Assembly: GCA_964640725.1 (NCBI GenBank)
Contig: CAZXIJ010000014.1
Coordinates: 48,512-112,511 of the forward strand
Source: CALHVX01 sp964640725
Lineage (GTDB): Bacteria; Pseudomonadota; Gammaproteobacteria; Pseudomonadales; Azotimanducaceae
Direction: 5' to 3'
Length of the DNA: 64,000 bases
The notes beneath the pieces are model-generated. The model searched no databases. It was not told the DNA's origin and saw nothing but the letters and a program-made list of their open reading frames with translations. Position 1 is the stretch's first letter. The number at the start of each line of letters is the position of its first letter. Shown here in pieces: positions 19,701 to 27,700 of this stretch. Position numbers and translations under genes: made by a program.

Positions 19701-20175
19701 GGGTGCCGCTGGCATCGGTTTGCGGATGCCCGCGCTCGGCAAAAGTGGCCAGCGCGAAATCGATGATGCGAACGTTCAGCTCGTCGTCAACAATGAGGTT
19801 CCCGGGATTCAGGTCCCGATGGACAACGCCCTCATCGTGAATGGACTGGAGCGCCGTCGCGATGTTGGCGGCAATCGTCACCGCGGCCTCCGTGGCGATC
19901 GGGCCCCTGCGCAGCCGGTCGCGCAGGGACTCGCCGCCGCAGTCTTCAAAGATCAGCTGGTGGTTCACGCGGTCATATTCGATCGCACGGCAGACGTAGG
20001 GGCTGGTCAGCGACTGCACCACGTTGAACTCGTGGTAGTAGCGGTTGATGGCCTGCGGCGTTTGCGCAGAAGCCTTCAGGGATTTGACGATGACCGGGCC
20101 GTCAGGCGAGAACACCCGCGCCACCAGCGTCGCCTGGCTTTCGTAGAGGGTGTGTCGATCGTTGGGCTGCGCCAC
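13768..20175 (-). CDS. Giant Ser/Thr kinase - NTPase - helical repeat - GAF - PAS - hybrid histidine kinase - Hpt protein
   Basis: A 2135-residue multi-domain signalling protein. The Hanks-type kinase (about 1-270) has HRDLNPGN but IDFALA (Asp139-Phe-Ala) instead of DFG, then GTLPYISPEQTGR. An NTPase-like module (about 285-640) has a Walker A-like GSEGIGTSS in which Thr322 replaces the usual Lys. Helical/TPR-like repeats fill about 670-1230. GAF is about 1295-1445 and PAS about 1455-1580. The histidine kinase has FLANMSHEIRTPMNAI (His1601) and the ATPase boxes LVNLVGNAVKF, VEDTGIGV and YGGTGLGLTICK. The receiver is 1845-1965 (Asp1903) and the Hpt domain about 2020-2110 (LTHNLHGVAGSFGA, His2065). 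No membrane segment is visible, so it is probably cytosolic. The start is GTG with GAGG seven bases upstream. It lies 46 bases after its likely partner regulator. Confidence 0.93.
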   Translation of the reverse strand: MAQPNDRHTLYESQATLVARVFSPDGPVIVKSLKASAQTPQAINRYYHEFNVVQSLTSPYVCRAIEYDRVNHQLIFEDCGGESLRDRLRRGPIATEAAVTIAANIATALQSIHDEGVVHRDLNPGNLIVDDELNVRIIDFALATFAERGHPQTDASGTLSGTLPYISPEQTGRVNRIVDYRTDLYSMGATLYELFSGQAPFAASDPLELIHAHIASQPAPLTDVSQRAPGWVSDIVAKLLAKQPEDRYQSAASVRDDILEGRDQANVLPFRLGQTDAPGQLSLPKRVYGRDAELKRLQDNLQRARDGEVTFLRVRGSEGIGTSSFCSAIAQQAGEGGLLVARTRVANPSYSQQDVKDAEELWLELLRPVLRQALSLDSDVVGDLIDRLQRLSSDHVAALVPFVPELSSFVPSPNISASGMLSQGVRELAAALAPLPICLVIEGTEQLRTAVIEELMHTALELRHLLLVLGGDDGSDHEIFGTPRIATKMTMVALRPLEREDVRAMLSDMLGQTEARVRELATLLHEKTEGLPAPLLDLVFELHHEGAISYDSAEHEWAWDIAAIREHYFSSNSADQIAEQLAALGSEACRVLHIGTCLGDRFTLAEVAAIVDLQEADTAVALREVIRQGMLGLEGNEYRFSHPRIAQVIYESIAAPDKRSHHYAIAQQLIASRRQEGNTLLNTVDHLNASVDLVDLDDDRRSEFAHYNLLAARESLKRGAFQKAYKYCRSGLALFFGRDTGSTPIYLELCQCAAEAAFLCGDFDQLNRVVASADQATSAMSEVEIRAAIVRNELQRAASLTGQALLALGYDTSRASGSGPLKSLRRFGSRAGIPHTLKSPLRPTSDARMQQSFRLIALLLHVSFRSATDKDDLLHAEYVIRKAHSEDAYCGEVAYAYAHAAMRALDNGFSERALKHANSARLIATQFAQDAFSVRARILLAGVVEPWSKPLDATLKSLAEQQQKALSQQDFGFAAEASALYATNALLRGMELGALARELGKQLKHFSGGQQVSGLSQVAFMQQQLNTLAGNSSDEEANAIPSIGTEDGLAAAHVYSLRLYLAVLFNDFTGAASVLELAEQTAGQLRHMPVVMTYTFAAALTRLRRQPEDANPAKRGRRPAADRGTLTLARQLREWSANGASFAGPKSQIIEAELAWGRGQTSAALELYEQAAKEARRLGLANDEGLAYELAARRCDALDRHDFAKLFMHNANQAYLRWGAMTKVNQLERDHGDMLAASASAGATPGFNVGDLVDLTVRDYPINGRTMTGIAESTEFSDQAIDTSTVLRAAQTLSGEILLERVLSKLLRLALEHAGGQKAAMLLLGDSGSLSVEAIAHVDGDSSRRLIPPEPLEMSNEVPVSVIQFVARTKDVLVLADATQEDVFTQDNYITQNLPLSVMCVPILHRGQLTGVLYVEHRWLTGMFTDQRVEVLSLLASQAAISIENARLYANLHAARDEYQALYENAIEGLFRISPTGQLLRSNPTLGKILGFENNQSLEEEYRDLLDRVFYSREASSQFLSLLEERRLVSGFEAQGVTREGRVFWMSLTAQINEVADRGEFIDGSLVDISERMEREQADKQRQIAEEATKAKSEFLANMSHEIRTPMNAILGFSQLTLETALNDKQQGYLSAIRGAAENLLTLVSDVLDFSKIEAGKLTLEETHFDLRATLSDVERLFQNDIRRKGLYLAVDDKTAEHPDFPEHGRLLGDALRLQQVLVNLVGNAVKFTEQGGIQIRARVGDTDLNDETPTLTLCIDVEDTGIGVNAEQKRRLFDSFEQAETSITRRYGGTGLGLTICKRLVEVMGGEIVLESDPGVGSCFSFSVKLGLLAEAPERESDGRARKGNFDILAGRRLLVAEDNPINQQLALEYLDRGGATVDIAGDGRQAVDFATRNSYDAILMDIHMPNMDGLQATRTLREQALVVPIIAVSADALAERKDAARIAGCNGYLTKPIDFDRLLLKLEDLWLADGSKPLASPGEAPVPAADSPEAPAENAPVSAVQAELASLELPGIDVAAALKGHNDNVKLMIKLMGDFDGYYGAAGATVLGHLEAGELQDAERLTHNLHGVAGSFGAARLKVASKTLELALIRTQDGDDSDDLPALAEEFDEALTEVLSAAATLAEHGPAAVAEPG

Positions 20176-20221
20176 CTGCTGGCCTCAGATGACCCCCGGC
20201 AGGCGAGGGCAGCTTTGCTAT

Positions 20222-20929
20222 TTAGGCCACTTCTGGCGTGAACAGATATCCGGTGCCGTGAATCGTGGCGATGATCTTGGCATTGGCCGCGCGCTCACCG
20301 AGCTTTTTGCGCAGCTGACCCACCAGCACGTCGATGTAGCGGTCGTCAGGAAACCATTCGCGATTGCGGATGCGGTTCATGAGCTGATCGCGATTCATCA
20401 CCTCGCCGGCTTTCTCCATGAAGGCCAGCAGCAGCTGGTACTCCCCGGCGGAAAGCTGCTTCATCTCGCCGTCCGGCGACTGCAGCTCACGCTTGTTCAG
20501 GTCCAGAGTCCAGCCGTCGAAGCGCCGGATGTGATTTTTGCGCCGCTGGCTTTGCTGAATGTGAACTCGGCGCAGCAGGTTGCGGGCCCGGCTCAGCAGC
20601 TCCCGGGGATCAAAGGGCTTGGTGACGTAATCGTCGGCGCCGCTTTCCAGCCCGAGGATGCGGTCAATCTGCTCCTGCTTGCTGGTCACCAGAATAACCC
20701 CGACGTCGGATTGCGTCCGGATCTCGCGGGTGAGGGTCAGCCCGTCCTTGCCAGGCAGCTTGATATCAAGCAGCACGAGCGTGATCTCGTTGTCGTCCAG
20801 CAATTTCTGGACTTCGTCGCCTTGCCCGGTGTGGGATACCCGAAATCCTTCTTCTTCGAAGTAGGATACGAGTTGTTCCCGGGTGATGGGCTCGTCCTCA
20901 ACGATCAGAATGTGGTCCTGCTCAGCCAT
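20222..20929 (-). CDS. OmpR-family response regulator (ArcA/TorR-like)
   Basis: A 235-residue regulator. The receiver (ILIVEDEPITREQLV, phospho-acceptor Asp in LVLLDIKLPGKDG, conserved Lys in DYVTKPFDPREL) is followed by an OmpR-type winged helix ending in IATIHGTGYLFTPEV. The receiver resembles the ArcA/TorR group. It is the first gene of a minus-strand pair with the giant hybrid kinase, which carries its own receiver and Hpt domain. The natural inference is a His-Asp-His-Asp phosphorelay ending on this DNA-binding protein, as in ArcB-ArcA and TorS-TorR. Target genes are unknown. The region upstream to 21059 is shared with divergent yheU. Confidence 0.92.
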   Translation of the reverse strand: MAEQDHILIVEDEPITREQLVSYFEEEGFRVSHTGQGDEVQKLLDDNEITLVLLDIKLPGKDGLTLTREIRTQSDVGVILVTSKQEQIDRILGLESGADDYVTKPFDPRELLSRARNLLRRVHIQQSQRRKNHIRRFDGWTLDLNKRELQSPDGEMKQLSAGEYQLLLAFMEKAGEVMNRDQLMNRIRNREWFPDDRYIDVLVGQLRKKLGERAANAKIIATIHGTGYLFTPEVA

Positions 20930-21059
20930 CGCTTTCTATTGTTCCCTGTCCTGGTGGAACCGCGTACGCAGCTAGTAATGCACCGGCAGAGCGCAATTTC
21001 AAGGGACGGCATGGCCGCAGCCGCGAACTTGCGTGCCCCATCACGTAAAGTGCTCTGCC

Positions 21060-21275
21060 ATGATCAATATTTCGCCCGCAGACTTATCTGAAGCCGCCCT
21101 GCTGGGTGTCATCGACGACTTTGTATTGCGCGAAGGCACCGACTACGGCGATGGCACTGCAAGCCTGCAGCGCAAGCGCGACGCGGTGCTGGCGCAGCTC
21201 GAGGCCGGTACGGTGCGCATCTGGTTCGACCCCGCGAGCGAGAGCGTGACCTTGCGACTGGCGTCAGAGGACTGA
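21060..21275 (+). CDS. yheU: YheU family protein (UPF0270)
   Basis: A 71-residue protein. The conserved start of the family is visible (INISPADLSEAALLGVIDDFVLREGTDYGD split by one variable position), followed by LQRKRDAVLAQLEAG and a short C-terminal strand. YheU proteins are small, soluble and of unknown role. The ATG at 21060 gives the usual length; the frame stays open nine codons further upstream. It is divergent from the regulator gene at 20929 and lies 249 bases upstream of the first DUF11 gene. Confidence 0.85.
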   Translation: MINISPADLSEAALLGVIDDFVLREGTDYGDGTASLQRKRDAVLAQLEAGTVRIWFDPASESVTLRLASED

Positions 21276-21524
21276 CACCAATCCTTTTGGGGGCATGATT
21301 CCGGCACGGTCGGGCCAGGCCGCCGACGGCCTTTCGACGTTTGCGCGAGTCTGTCCGCAATATAAGACGCCTGCCCGGCCGGGCTGTCACAAAAACTGCG
21401 CTTGGTGACGGCCAGCCCGTCAATTTTCCGACTTTCTAGAGGCGCATCACGGTCCCTGTCCCGGGCCCCGGCAAACTTCCGCTCTGGTTCAGGACGAACT
21501 ACAGCCGGACAGGTATTGCCCGTG
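21276..21524 (+). other. Leader/promoter region of the DUF11 cluster
   Basis: About 250 bases without a convincing gene. The most promoter-like element is TATAAG at 21361-21366. TTGCGC at 21341-21346 is too close (14 bases) to be a normal -35 partner, so a sigma70 assignment is weak. An open frame from 21402 continues into the DUF11 gene, but the signal peptide argues for the ATG at 21525. I see no terminator hairpin with a T tract after yheU. Confidence 0.35.
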
Positions 21525-22661
21525 ATGCAACAACATTCCCAACAGCGCCGAAGGCCAGAGCCTGTGCGCTCTGCCCCTGCGCCAGCACGGCTCGCCCGTG
21601 CTCGCGGGCTGCTGGGCCTGTGGTTCTTGCTCGGGGCGAACCTGGCCCTGGCGGCGGGCACCGAAGCCGGACGAAGCGTCGTGAATCGCGCGCAGCTCAG
21701 CTACCAGATCAGCGGCGGCGGACAGCTGGACGCCGCCAGCGAGGTTCGAACAGCCGTCGCCGAGCTGCTGGATGTCAGTGTTGTCAGCGTCCAGACCGGC
21801 GCCGAGGCCGTCACTTCGCCAGCCAGCGACGCGGTCGTCGAGTTTGCGGTTACCAATACGGGCAACGGCAACGAGTCCTTTCGGCTGCGCAGCCGCGACG
21901 TGCTGGCTGGCGACGATTTCGATCCGGACATCATCACCGTGTACCTGGAGAGCAACGGGGCGGCCGGCCTGCAGATCGGCCCCGGCGGCGATGCGGAGTA
22001 TCTGCCTGGCGGCAACGACCCGCTGCTGGCGCCGGACGCCGTCATCAGCGTTTACCTTTCCAGCACCATTCCCGATGCGCTGCCGCAGAACGCCCTCGGC
22101 ACGGTTTCCCTGCGGGCGGTTGCCAACACCATTGTCAGCGCCACCGGCACCGACGACCCGGGCGCGCCGGCTTTCCCCGCCCCGGGCGTGACCTTTGCCG
22201 GGCTCGGCGATCCGAGCGAGGCCGGCGGCAACGTCGACGCCGTGGTGGGCAATGCCCATGACCAGGCCAACCTGCTGCTGCGGGCCACGGCGGTTTATGA
22301 GGTCAGCGCCGCGGTCGTGCAGCTGGCAAAAAGCGTGGTCGCGATCGTCGACAGCAGCGGCGGCAGCGAGATCCGCACCGGCTCGGTGCTCACCTACCGA
22401 ATCGCCGTGAACGTCAACGGCAGCGGCAACGCCGACGCCATCGTGGTGCGCGACCCGCTGCCGCCAGTGCTGGAATACCAGGCAGGTTCCCTGACTGTCA
22501 GCACGCTGGCGCCGGGAGAGGAAATCGATGACGACTTTCTGCCGGCAGGCACGGACAATACCGGGTACGACGCCACGACCCGAACCCTGACTGCCAACCT
22601 GGGCACTCAACCGGCTCGCGCGGCGGCGATCACGATCGAGTTTCAAGCGACGGTGCAGTAG
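21525..22661 (+). CDS. Exported DUF11-domain protein, first of cluster
   Basis: From the ATG at 21525 the protein is 378 residues. A basic, low-complexity N-region leads into a signal peptide (GLLGLWFLLGANLALAAG). Directly after cleavage comes a module SVVNRAQLSYQISGGGQ followed by a Thr/Val-rich strand, which is paralleled in two later genes of this cluster. The C-terminal third is a DUF11-type beta-sandwich (GSVLTYRIAVNVNGSG, VVRDPLPPVLEYQAGSL, ITIEFQATVQ). DUF11 domains occur as extracellular structural repeats in surface proteins. No enzyme motif or sortase/anchor signal is visible. It is likely the promoter-proximal gene of an operon with the next three or four genes. The specific function is unknown. 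Confidence 0.8.
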   Translation: MQQHSQQRRRPEPVRSAPAPARLARARGLLGLWFLLGANLALAAGTEAGRSVVNRAQLSYQISGGGQLDAASEVRTAVAELLDVSVVSVQTGAEAVTSPASDAVVEFAVTNTGNGNESFRLRSRDVLAGDDFDPDIITVYLESNGAAGLQIGPGGDAEYLPGGNDPLLAPDAVISVYLSSTIPDALPQNALGTVSLRAVANTIVSATGTDDPGAPAFPAPGVTFAGLGDPSEAGGNVDAVVGNAHDQANLLLRATAVYEVSAAVVQLAKSVVAIVDSSGGSEIRTGSVLTYRIAVNVNGSGNADAIVVRDPLPPVLEYQAGSLTVSTLAPGEEIDDDFLPAGTDNTGYDATTRTLTANLGTQPARAAAITIEFQATVQ

Positions 22662-22685
22662 CCGCAATGCTGCTGGCACTGCCAC

Positions 22686-22691
22686 GGAGGA
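22686..22691 (+). promoter_or_regulatory. Strong ribosome binding site (GGAGGA)
   Basis: A complete GGAGGA seven bases before the ATG at 22699. It is the best Shine-Dalgarno match in this cluster and suggests the short DUF11 protein is made in larger amount than its neighbours. Confidence 0.7.
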
Positions 22692-22698
22692 ATATTGG

Positions 22699-23238
22699 AT
22701 GACTGTTGAACTGTCTATGTCCCGGACCCCGACGGCCTCGATGGCGGCCCTTGCCGGGCGCCGGGGCCTCGCAACGATTTTGAGTTTGGCCCTGCTGCTC
22801 GTCGCCCCGCTGGCGGCCGCGCAGGTGGCTCTCGACAATTCGGTGAAGAAGGTGGAGACCTTCGTAGATGATGACGGTGTGCCCCAGCGGCGCCTGGTCG
22901 ACGTGGAAAGCGTCGTGCCTGGCGATGAGCTGCGCTACACCATCACCTTTACCAATCAGGGGACGGAAAATGTCGATGCCGGAAGCATCGTCATTACCAA
23001 CCCCATCCCCAACGACACCGAATACCTGGACGGCACCGCTTTCGGCTCGGGAACAGACATCACGTTCTCGACAGACGCCGGCAGCAGCTTCGGCGATCCG
23101 GATCAGCTCAGTGTGGCCCGCAGCGGGACTTCCGTACCTGCCATGGCCAAGGACTACACCACCATTCGGTGGCAGTTCAACCCGGAGCTGAAACCCGGCG
23201 AGACGAGCTTCGTGTCGTTCAACGTGCGCCTGAAGTAG
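22699..23238 (+). CDS. Short exported single-DUF11-domain protein
   Basis: A 179-residue protein with a signal peptide (TILSLALLLVAPLAAAQ) and essentially one DUF11 domain: KKVETFVDDDGVPQRR, VVPGDELRYTITFTNQGTENVD, VITNPIPNDTEYLDGTAFG, then WQFNPELKPGETSFVSFNVRLK. The domain covers the whole mature protein, so it looks like a structural subunit rather than an enzyme. It lies 37 bases after the previous DUF11 gene and has a near-perfect ribosome binding site. Unlike genes 1, 3 and 4 of the cluster it lacks the shared N-terminal module. Function is not known. Confidence 0.82.
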   Translation: MTVELSMSRTPTASMAALAGRRGLATILSLALLLVAPLAAAQVALDNSVKKVETFVDDDGVPQRRLVDVESVVPGDELRYTITFTNQGTENVDAGSIVITNPIPNDTEYLDGTAFGSGTDITFSTDAGSSFGDPDQLSVARSGTSVPAMAKDYTTIRWQFNPELKPGETSFVSFNVRLK

Positions 23239-23313
23239 GGACGCTGTCAGCAACGCCTCTTGGCGCTGCAGCAGTAACTGATGATGCGCGAACGCAGTGA
23301 TGTCCGTGAAAGA

Positions 23314-23332
23314 ACGATCCGCAAGAGATCGT
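23314..23332. repeat. Hairpin in the gap between DUF11 genes 2 and 3
   Basis: ACGATC at 23314-23319 and GATCGT at 23327-23332 form six-base arms around a seven-base loop, in the 162-base space between two cluster genes. There is no T tract, so a simple terminator is unlikely. An RNA-processing or stability role that sets subunit ratios is possible. Weak evidence. Confidence 0.35.
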
Positions 23333-23400
23333 CGCAGCGGCGTGCCATGACTGGTCACAGCTAGGGGGGGAACCCTGGTAAGTCATGAAAGGAAAATCAC

Positions 23401-24714
23401 ATGCAGTACGTACGACGCATCAGCCAAGGGATCCTTGCGACCCTGACGCTGCTCTGCGCTTCGAGCGTGTGGGCCGCGGGAACGACGGTCAACACGCCAG
23501 TGACGAACAGCGTGACGCTCAACTTTACGGTCAACGGCACTGCCCAGACCGATAGCACTGACGTCACGTTCAACGTCGACCGCAAGCTCGTGGTCGATGT
23601 CACTTCTACCGATGCCGACTGGGTGACGGTGGTGCCGGGTCAGTCCGTCACCAGCGGCGCTGCCGGTATCGCAGCTCTGAACTTCACGGTATCCAACCTC
23701 AGTAACGATGGCGCCAACCTCGTGCTCGGCCTGATCGATCAGGACGGCACTCAGGTTACGGGCTTCGGAACCGTGGGCGGCGCGTTCGCGACGGCTCCGG
23801 CGACGGTCGTGGTCGCCATCGACGACGGCGGCGGCAGCGCCAACGGCGCGTTCGATGACGGCAGCGATACCGAGCTGACCCCGAACGCGAACGGCCTGTA
23901 CGTTTTGCCGGCAGCGGTCGCAGCAGACGGCACCGTGCCGATCGTGGTATCCATCAGCGTTGACGGCGGCGAAGGCAACGATGCCTACCGGGCCTACACC
24001 CTGGTTGCGGCTGTTGCAGACGGTGCCAACGCGCCTGAGCAGACCGACGACAGCGGCAATGTGGCACCGGGCTCCGGCGCGACGGCAGCGAACGTTGTTA
24101 ACGGCTTGACCACGGTGGAAACGGTCTGGGCCGACGCCGGCAGCGCCAACGCCGAAGACGAGCAGTTCGACTTCTTCAGCACCACAGCCGGTCTCGGCAC
24201 CAGCGATGCCGCAGCGGATGGCCAGAGCGCCGACAGCTCGGGCTTCGTGACCGGTGTCGCGTTGGGCCTTGCCAAGTTTGCCGAGGTCATTTACGACCCG
24301 GTCAGCGGCAATCGCTACGACGCCGACCGCAGCACCGTGCTGGCAGATCCCAAGGCCATTCCTGGCGCTGTGATCATGTACGTGCTCGGCATCTCCAACG
24401 ACAACGCGGCCCTGGCTGCTGTTGGCGTGTCTCTGGGCGATACGCTGCCGACGGAAGTCACGGCGGGCAATCAGAGCGGCGATCCGGCCATCGTGATCCC
24501 GGCCAGCGCGACCTTTGCAGTTGGCTCTGGCACGCCGGTCTTTGACCTGACGGCCGTGACGGACCTGGATGTGGTGTCCTTTGATGCCTGTTCCACACCG
24601 ACGGCGGCTCCGGCTTATGTCGGCGGTCCTCCTGCGACGGGCCTGAGCGGTGATGTAGGCGATTGCGCCGCATCGGATACCGCTTACATCGTCTATTTCG
24701 TGACGCTGAACTAG
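23401..24714 (+). CDS. Exported DUF11-like protein, third of cluster
   Basis: A 437-residue protein with a clear signal peptide (GILATLTLLCASSVWAAG). The mature start (TTVNTPVTNSVTLNFTVNG followed by TFNVDRKLVVDV) matches the N-terminal module of the first and fourth cluster proteins. The middle is Asp/Gly/Ala-rich with possible calcium-binding character (DDGGGSANGAFDDGSD). The C-terminal part has a DUF11-like strand pattern (PGAVIMYVLGISNDNA, VSLGDTLPTEV) and two cysteines (FDACSTP, VGDCAAS). AAGGA lies eight bases before the ATG. Likely extracellular or outer-membrane associated; the role is unknown. Confidence 0.78.
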   Translation: MQYVRRISQGILATLTLLCASSVWAAGTTVNTPVTNSVTLNFTVNGTAQTDSTDVTFNVDRKLVVDVTSTDADWVTVVPGQSVTSGAAGIAALNFTVSNLSNDGANLVLGLIDQDGTQVTGFGTVGGAFATAPATVVVAIDDGGGSANGAFDDGSDTELTPNANGLYVLPAAVAADGTVPIVVSISVDGGEGNDAYRAYTLVAAVADGANAPEQTDDSGNVAPGSGATAANVVNGLTTVETVWADAGSANAEDEQFDFFSTTAGLGTSDAAADGQSADSSGFVTGVALGLAKFAEVIYDPVSGNRYDADRSTVLADPKAIPGAVIMYVLGISNDNAALAAVGVSLGDTLPTEVTAGNQSGDPAIVIPASATFAVGSGTPVFDLTAVTDLDVVSFDACSTPTAAPAYVGGPPATGLSGDVGDCAASDTAYIVYFVTLN

Positions 24715-24731
24715 CCGACCGAAAGCGAGAC

Positions 24732-27700
24732 ATGCCTTCCAGGATTCGCGCAAACGGATTTTGCGCGCGCGCAAAGGGACGCAGCGTGCCCGGAGTGTTT
24801 ACGCACCCCGCGCGCGCTGCCGTGCGCCCGGCAATCATGCCGGGCGTTTTTGCGTGGGTGCTCCTGATCGGCATGACAGTGCTGGGCGCCAGTGATCGAG
24901 CGCATGCGATTGCGCCCGATACGCCTATCGTCAATACCGCAAACGTCGACTACAACGTCGGCGGTGCGGCATTGGCCGGGCAAGCCCAGAGCACTGTTGT
25001 TTCTGCCTCGGCGGCAGGCAACCAGCCGCCAACAGACATTTTGCTCAGCGACAGCGAGTTTCCCGGCGACACGCCGGGGGCGACCGTTGGCACGCTGAGC
25101 AGCACGGACCCGAACGCCGGAGACACGCACAGCTATGAAGTGGACGACCCCCGCTTCGAAGTGGTTGGCGATCAGCTGCGCCTGCGCGACGGCGAGTCCC
25201 TTGCGCCGGGAACAACCGTCACGGTGACGGTCACGACCACTGATAACGGTGGTCTGAGCTACGGCGAGCCCTTTGTGCTCACGGCCACGCCGCCTGGCGG
25301 CGGCAGCGGCGACGGCGCGAGCGTGACCTTCTACCAGCGTGCGCCCGGCGACCCGGCGGCCGAAGCGCCGGATATCGCGACCGCCAGCTGCATGGCCGGC
25401 GGCACCTTCGAGCTGCTGCCTGCACCGGCGACGCTGCGCGATGGCCCCCTGGCGGTGCCCGGCAGCTTGCCGTTGGCACCGGCGTCGGTGCTCAAAGCCG
25501 GCGAGCCGGCGCTCATCGAGGTGCTGGATCCCAGTGCCAATGCCGACCCGGCCATCCGGGAGCAGCTGGAGTTTACGGTCAGCACGGACAGCGGCGACCT
25601 GGAGTCGCTGCTGGCCACGGAAACCGCCATCGATAGCGGCCGCTTCTTTGCCTACATCGAAACCGTGAGCGGCACCCCCGTGGCCGGCGACTGCCGGCTC
25701 AGCGTCGGGACCAGCACGACATTGCAGGCCCTGTACATCGATGCCGCCGACTCGGCAGACCGTGCGGTCGCTGCGGTGCTGGTGGATCCCCTGGGCGTGG
25801 TGTTCGACAGCGCCACCGGCCAGCCAGTGGATGGCACCCGGGTGACGCTCCTGGACGCGACCACCGGCCAGCCAGCCGCCGTGTTCGGCGACGACGGCGT
25901 TGCCACTTACCCGTCGACGGTGGTGACCGGCGCGCCGGTCACCGATGGGGCCGGCCAGCTGTACGCAGGCTCTCCCGGCGCTTTCCGTTTTCCTTTTGTC
26001 GCGCCTGGCGAATATCGGCTGCAGATTGAGCCGCCAAACCGGTTCCGTTTTCCCAGCACTGTCGACGATGCCACGCTGCAGACTCTGCCCGGCGCGCCGC
26101 GGGCGCTCAGCGATGCCAGCCGCGGCGCCACCTTTGTCGTGCCGGTCGGCCCCGCGGTTCGGGTCGATGTGCCCCTGGACGTGCTGCCGGTGCAGCCCAC
26201 GCGAGCGCAGCTGGTGACGCAGCGTCTCGATCCGGCCAGCCCCGACGCTGTTGATCTGCCCGTGGCGCCCGGCCAGTGTCTGGCGGGCAACGGGCCGCTG
26301 CCGGCGCCGCCCGCGCAGACTCTGGCCGGAGGCGCCCTGGCCCTGCCGGACGCGCTGTCCCTCGCCGCTGCCAGCCGCTTCCAGCGTGGCGACGTGCTGT
26401 TCCTGACGGTGACGGACCTTGATCAGGACCTGGACCCTTTTGCGCCAGACCTTTTGACGGTGCGGGTCGCCCTGACGGAATCCGAGGATCGCGAACAGGT
26501 ACAGCTGACGGAAACCGGGGCCAGCACGGGCATATTCACCGGCTACCTGCAGACCCGTGCGGAGGATGCGGGCGCCGTCGACGATTGCGTCCTCGCCGGA
26601 CCGGCCGGCAGCGCCGTCGAGCTGACCTACATCGATCCGGACGATGCGTCTGACCTGGTGCGCGCCGAAGCGCAGCTCGATCCCGCCTTCCGGCTGTTCT
26701 CGAGCGTTAACGGCGCGCTGGTCGATGGCCTGACGGTCACCCTGGTCGACGCGCTGACCAACGCGCCTGCAGTTGGCCGCGTGTTCGCTGCCGACGGCAG
26801 CACGCCCTTTCCAGCGACCGTTGTCGCCGGCGGCACGGTGACCGACGGCAACGGCGTGGTGGTGCGCTTCGCCAGCGGCAGTTTCCGTTTTCCGGTCATT
26901 GCCCCGGGACGCTACCGGCTGCTGATCGAGACCGGCGCGGCCTATCGTTACCCTTCGCTGGCCGATGCCAGCGCGCTCGGCGCGTTGCCGGGCGGGCCCT
27001 TTGAGCTGCGCAGCGGCTCCCGCAGCGATCCCTTCGAGGTTGTCGCGGGTACAGCGCCCGGTTTCGACGTGCCTCTGGATCCGCTGACTGGTGCCTTGAG
27101 CCTGGTCAAGGAAGTGTCCCGGGAAACGGCTGCCATCGGCGATTTCCTGCAGTATCGAATCACCGTGCGCAACGGCGACGGTGGCGCCGCGGTCGATGCC
27201 GCGATCCTCGAAGACCAGCTGCCCCGGGGCCTGCGGCTGGTGCCCGGGTCGGCGCGCTTTGATGACGGCGAGGCTGCTGCGCTGCAGGCGGACGGCACCG
27301 GGCGCGGCCTGCGCTTGCCCCTCGCCCCCTTGCCTCCGGGGGCGCAGCGGTCCCTGCGCTACGTGGTCGAAGTGGCTGCAGGCACGCCGCAGGGCTCTGC
27401 CCGTAACCGGGTGCGCTTGCTCGGCGCCGGGACCGAGGGTGCCAACGAGGCCTTCGCCGATGTCGAAATCCGGGACGACCTGATCACGCGGGATACCTTC
27501 ATCCTTGGCCGCGTTACCGTTGGCGATTGCGAGGATTTTCGCCGCAATCCCGGCCAGCCCGACGTCCGGGTGCATCTCGAGGATGGCCGCTTTGCCGTGA
27601 CCGATGCCGAAGGCAAGTATCACTTCGAGGGCGTGCGTCCGGGCACGCACGTGGTTCAGGTGGACGAGATCACCGTGCCCCGGGGCTACGAGCTGGTGGC

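Noticed and set aside
18058..20241. A 727-codon plus-strand open frame across the Ser/Thr kinase gene
   Set aside because: The minus-strand kinase, NTPase and helical regions are coherent, while the plus-strand product resembles no protein family.
21341..21366. TTGCGC and TATAAG as a sigma70 promoter for the DUF11 cluster
   Set aside because: The spacing is 14 bases, too short for a typical promoter, so only the -10-like box is mentioned.
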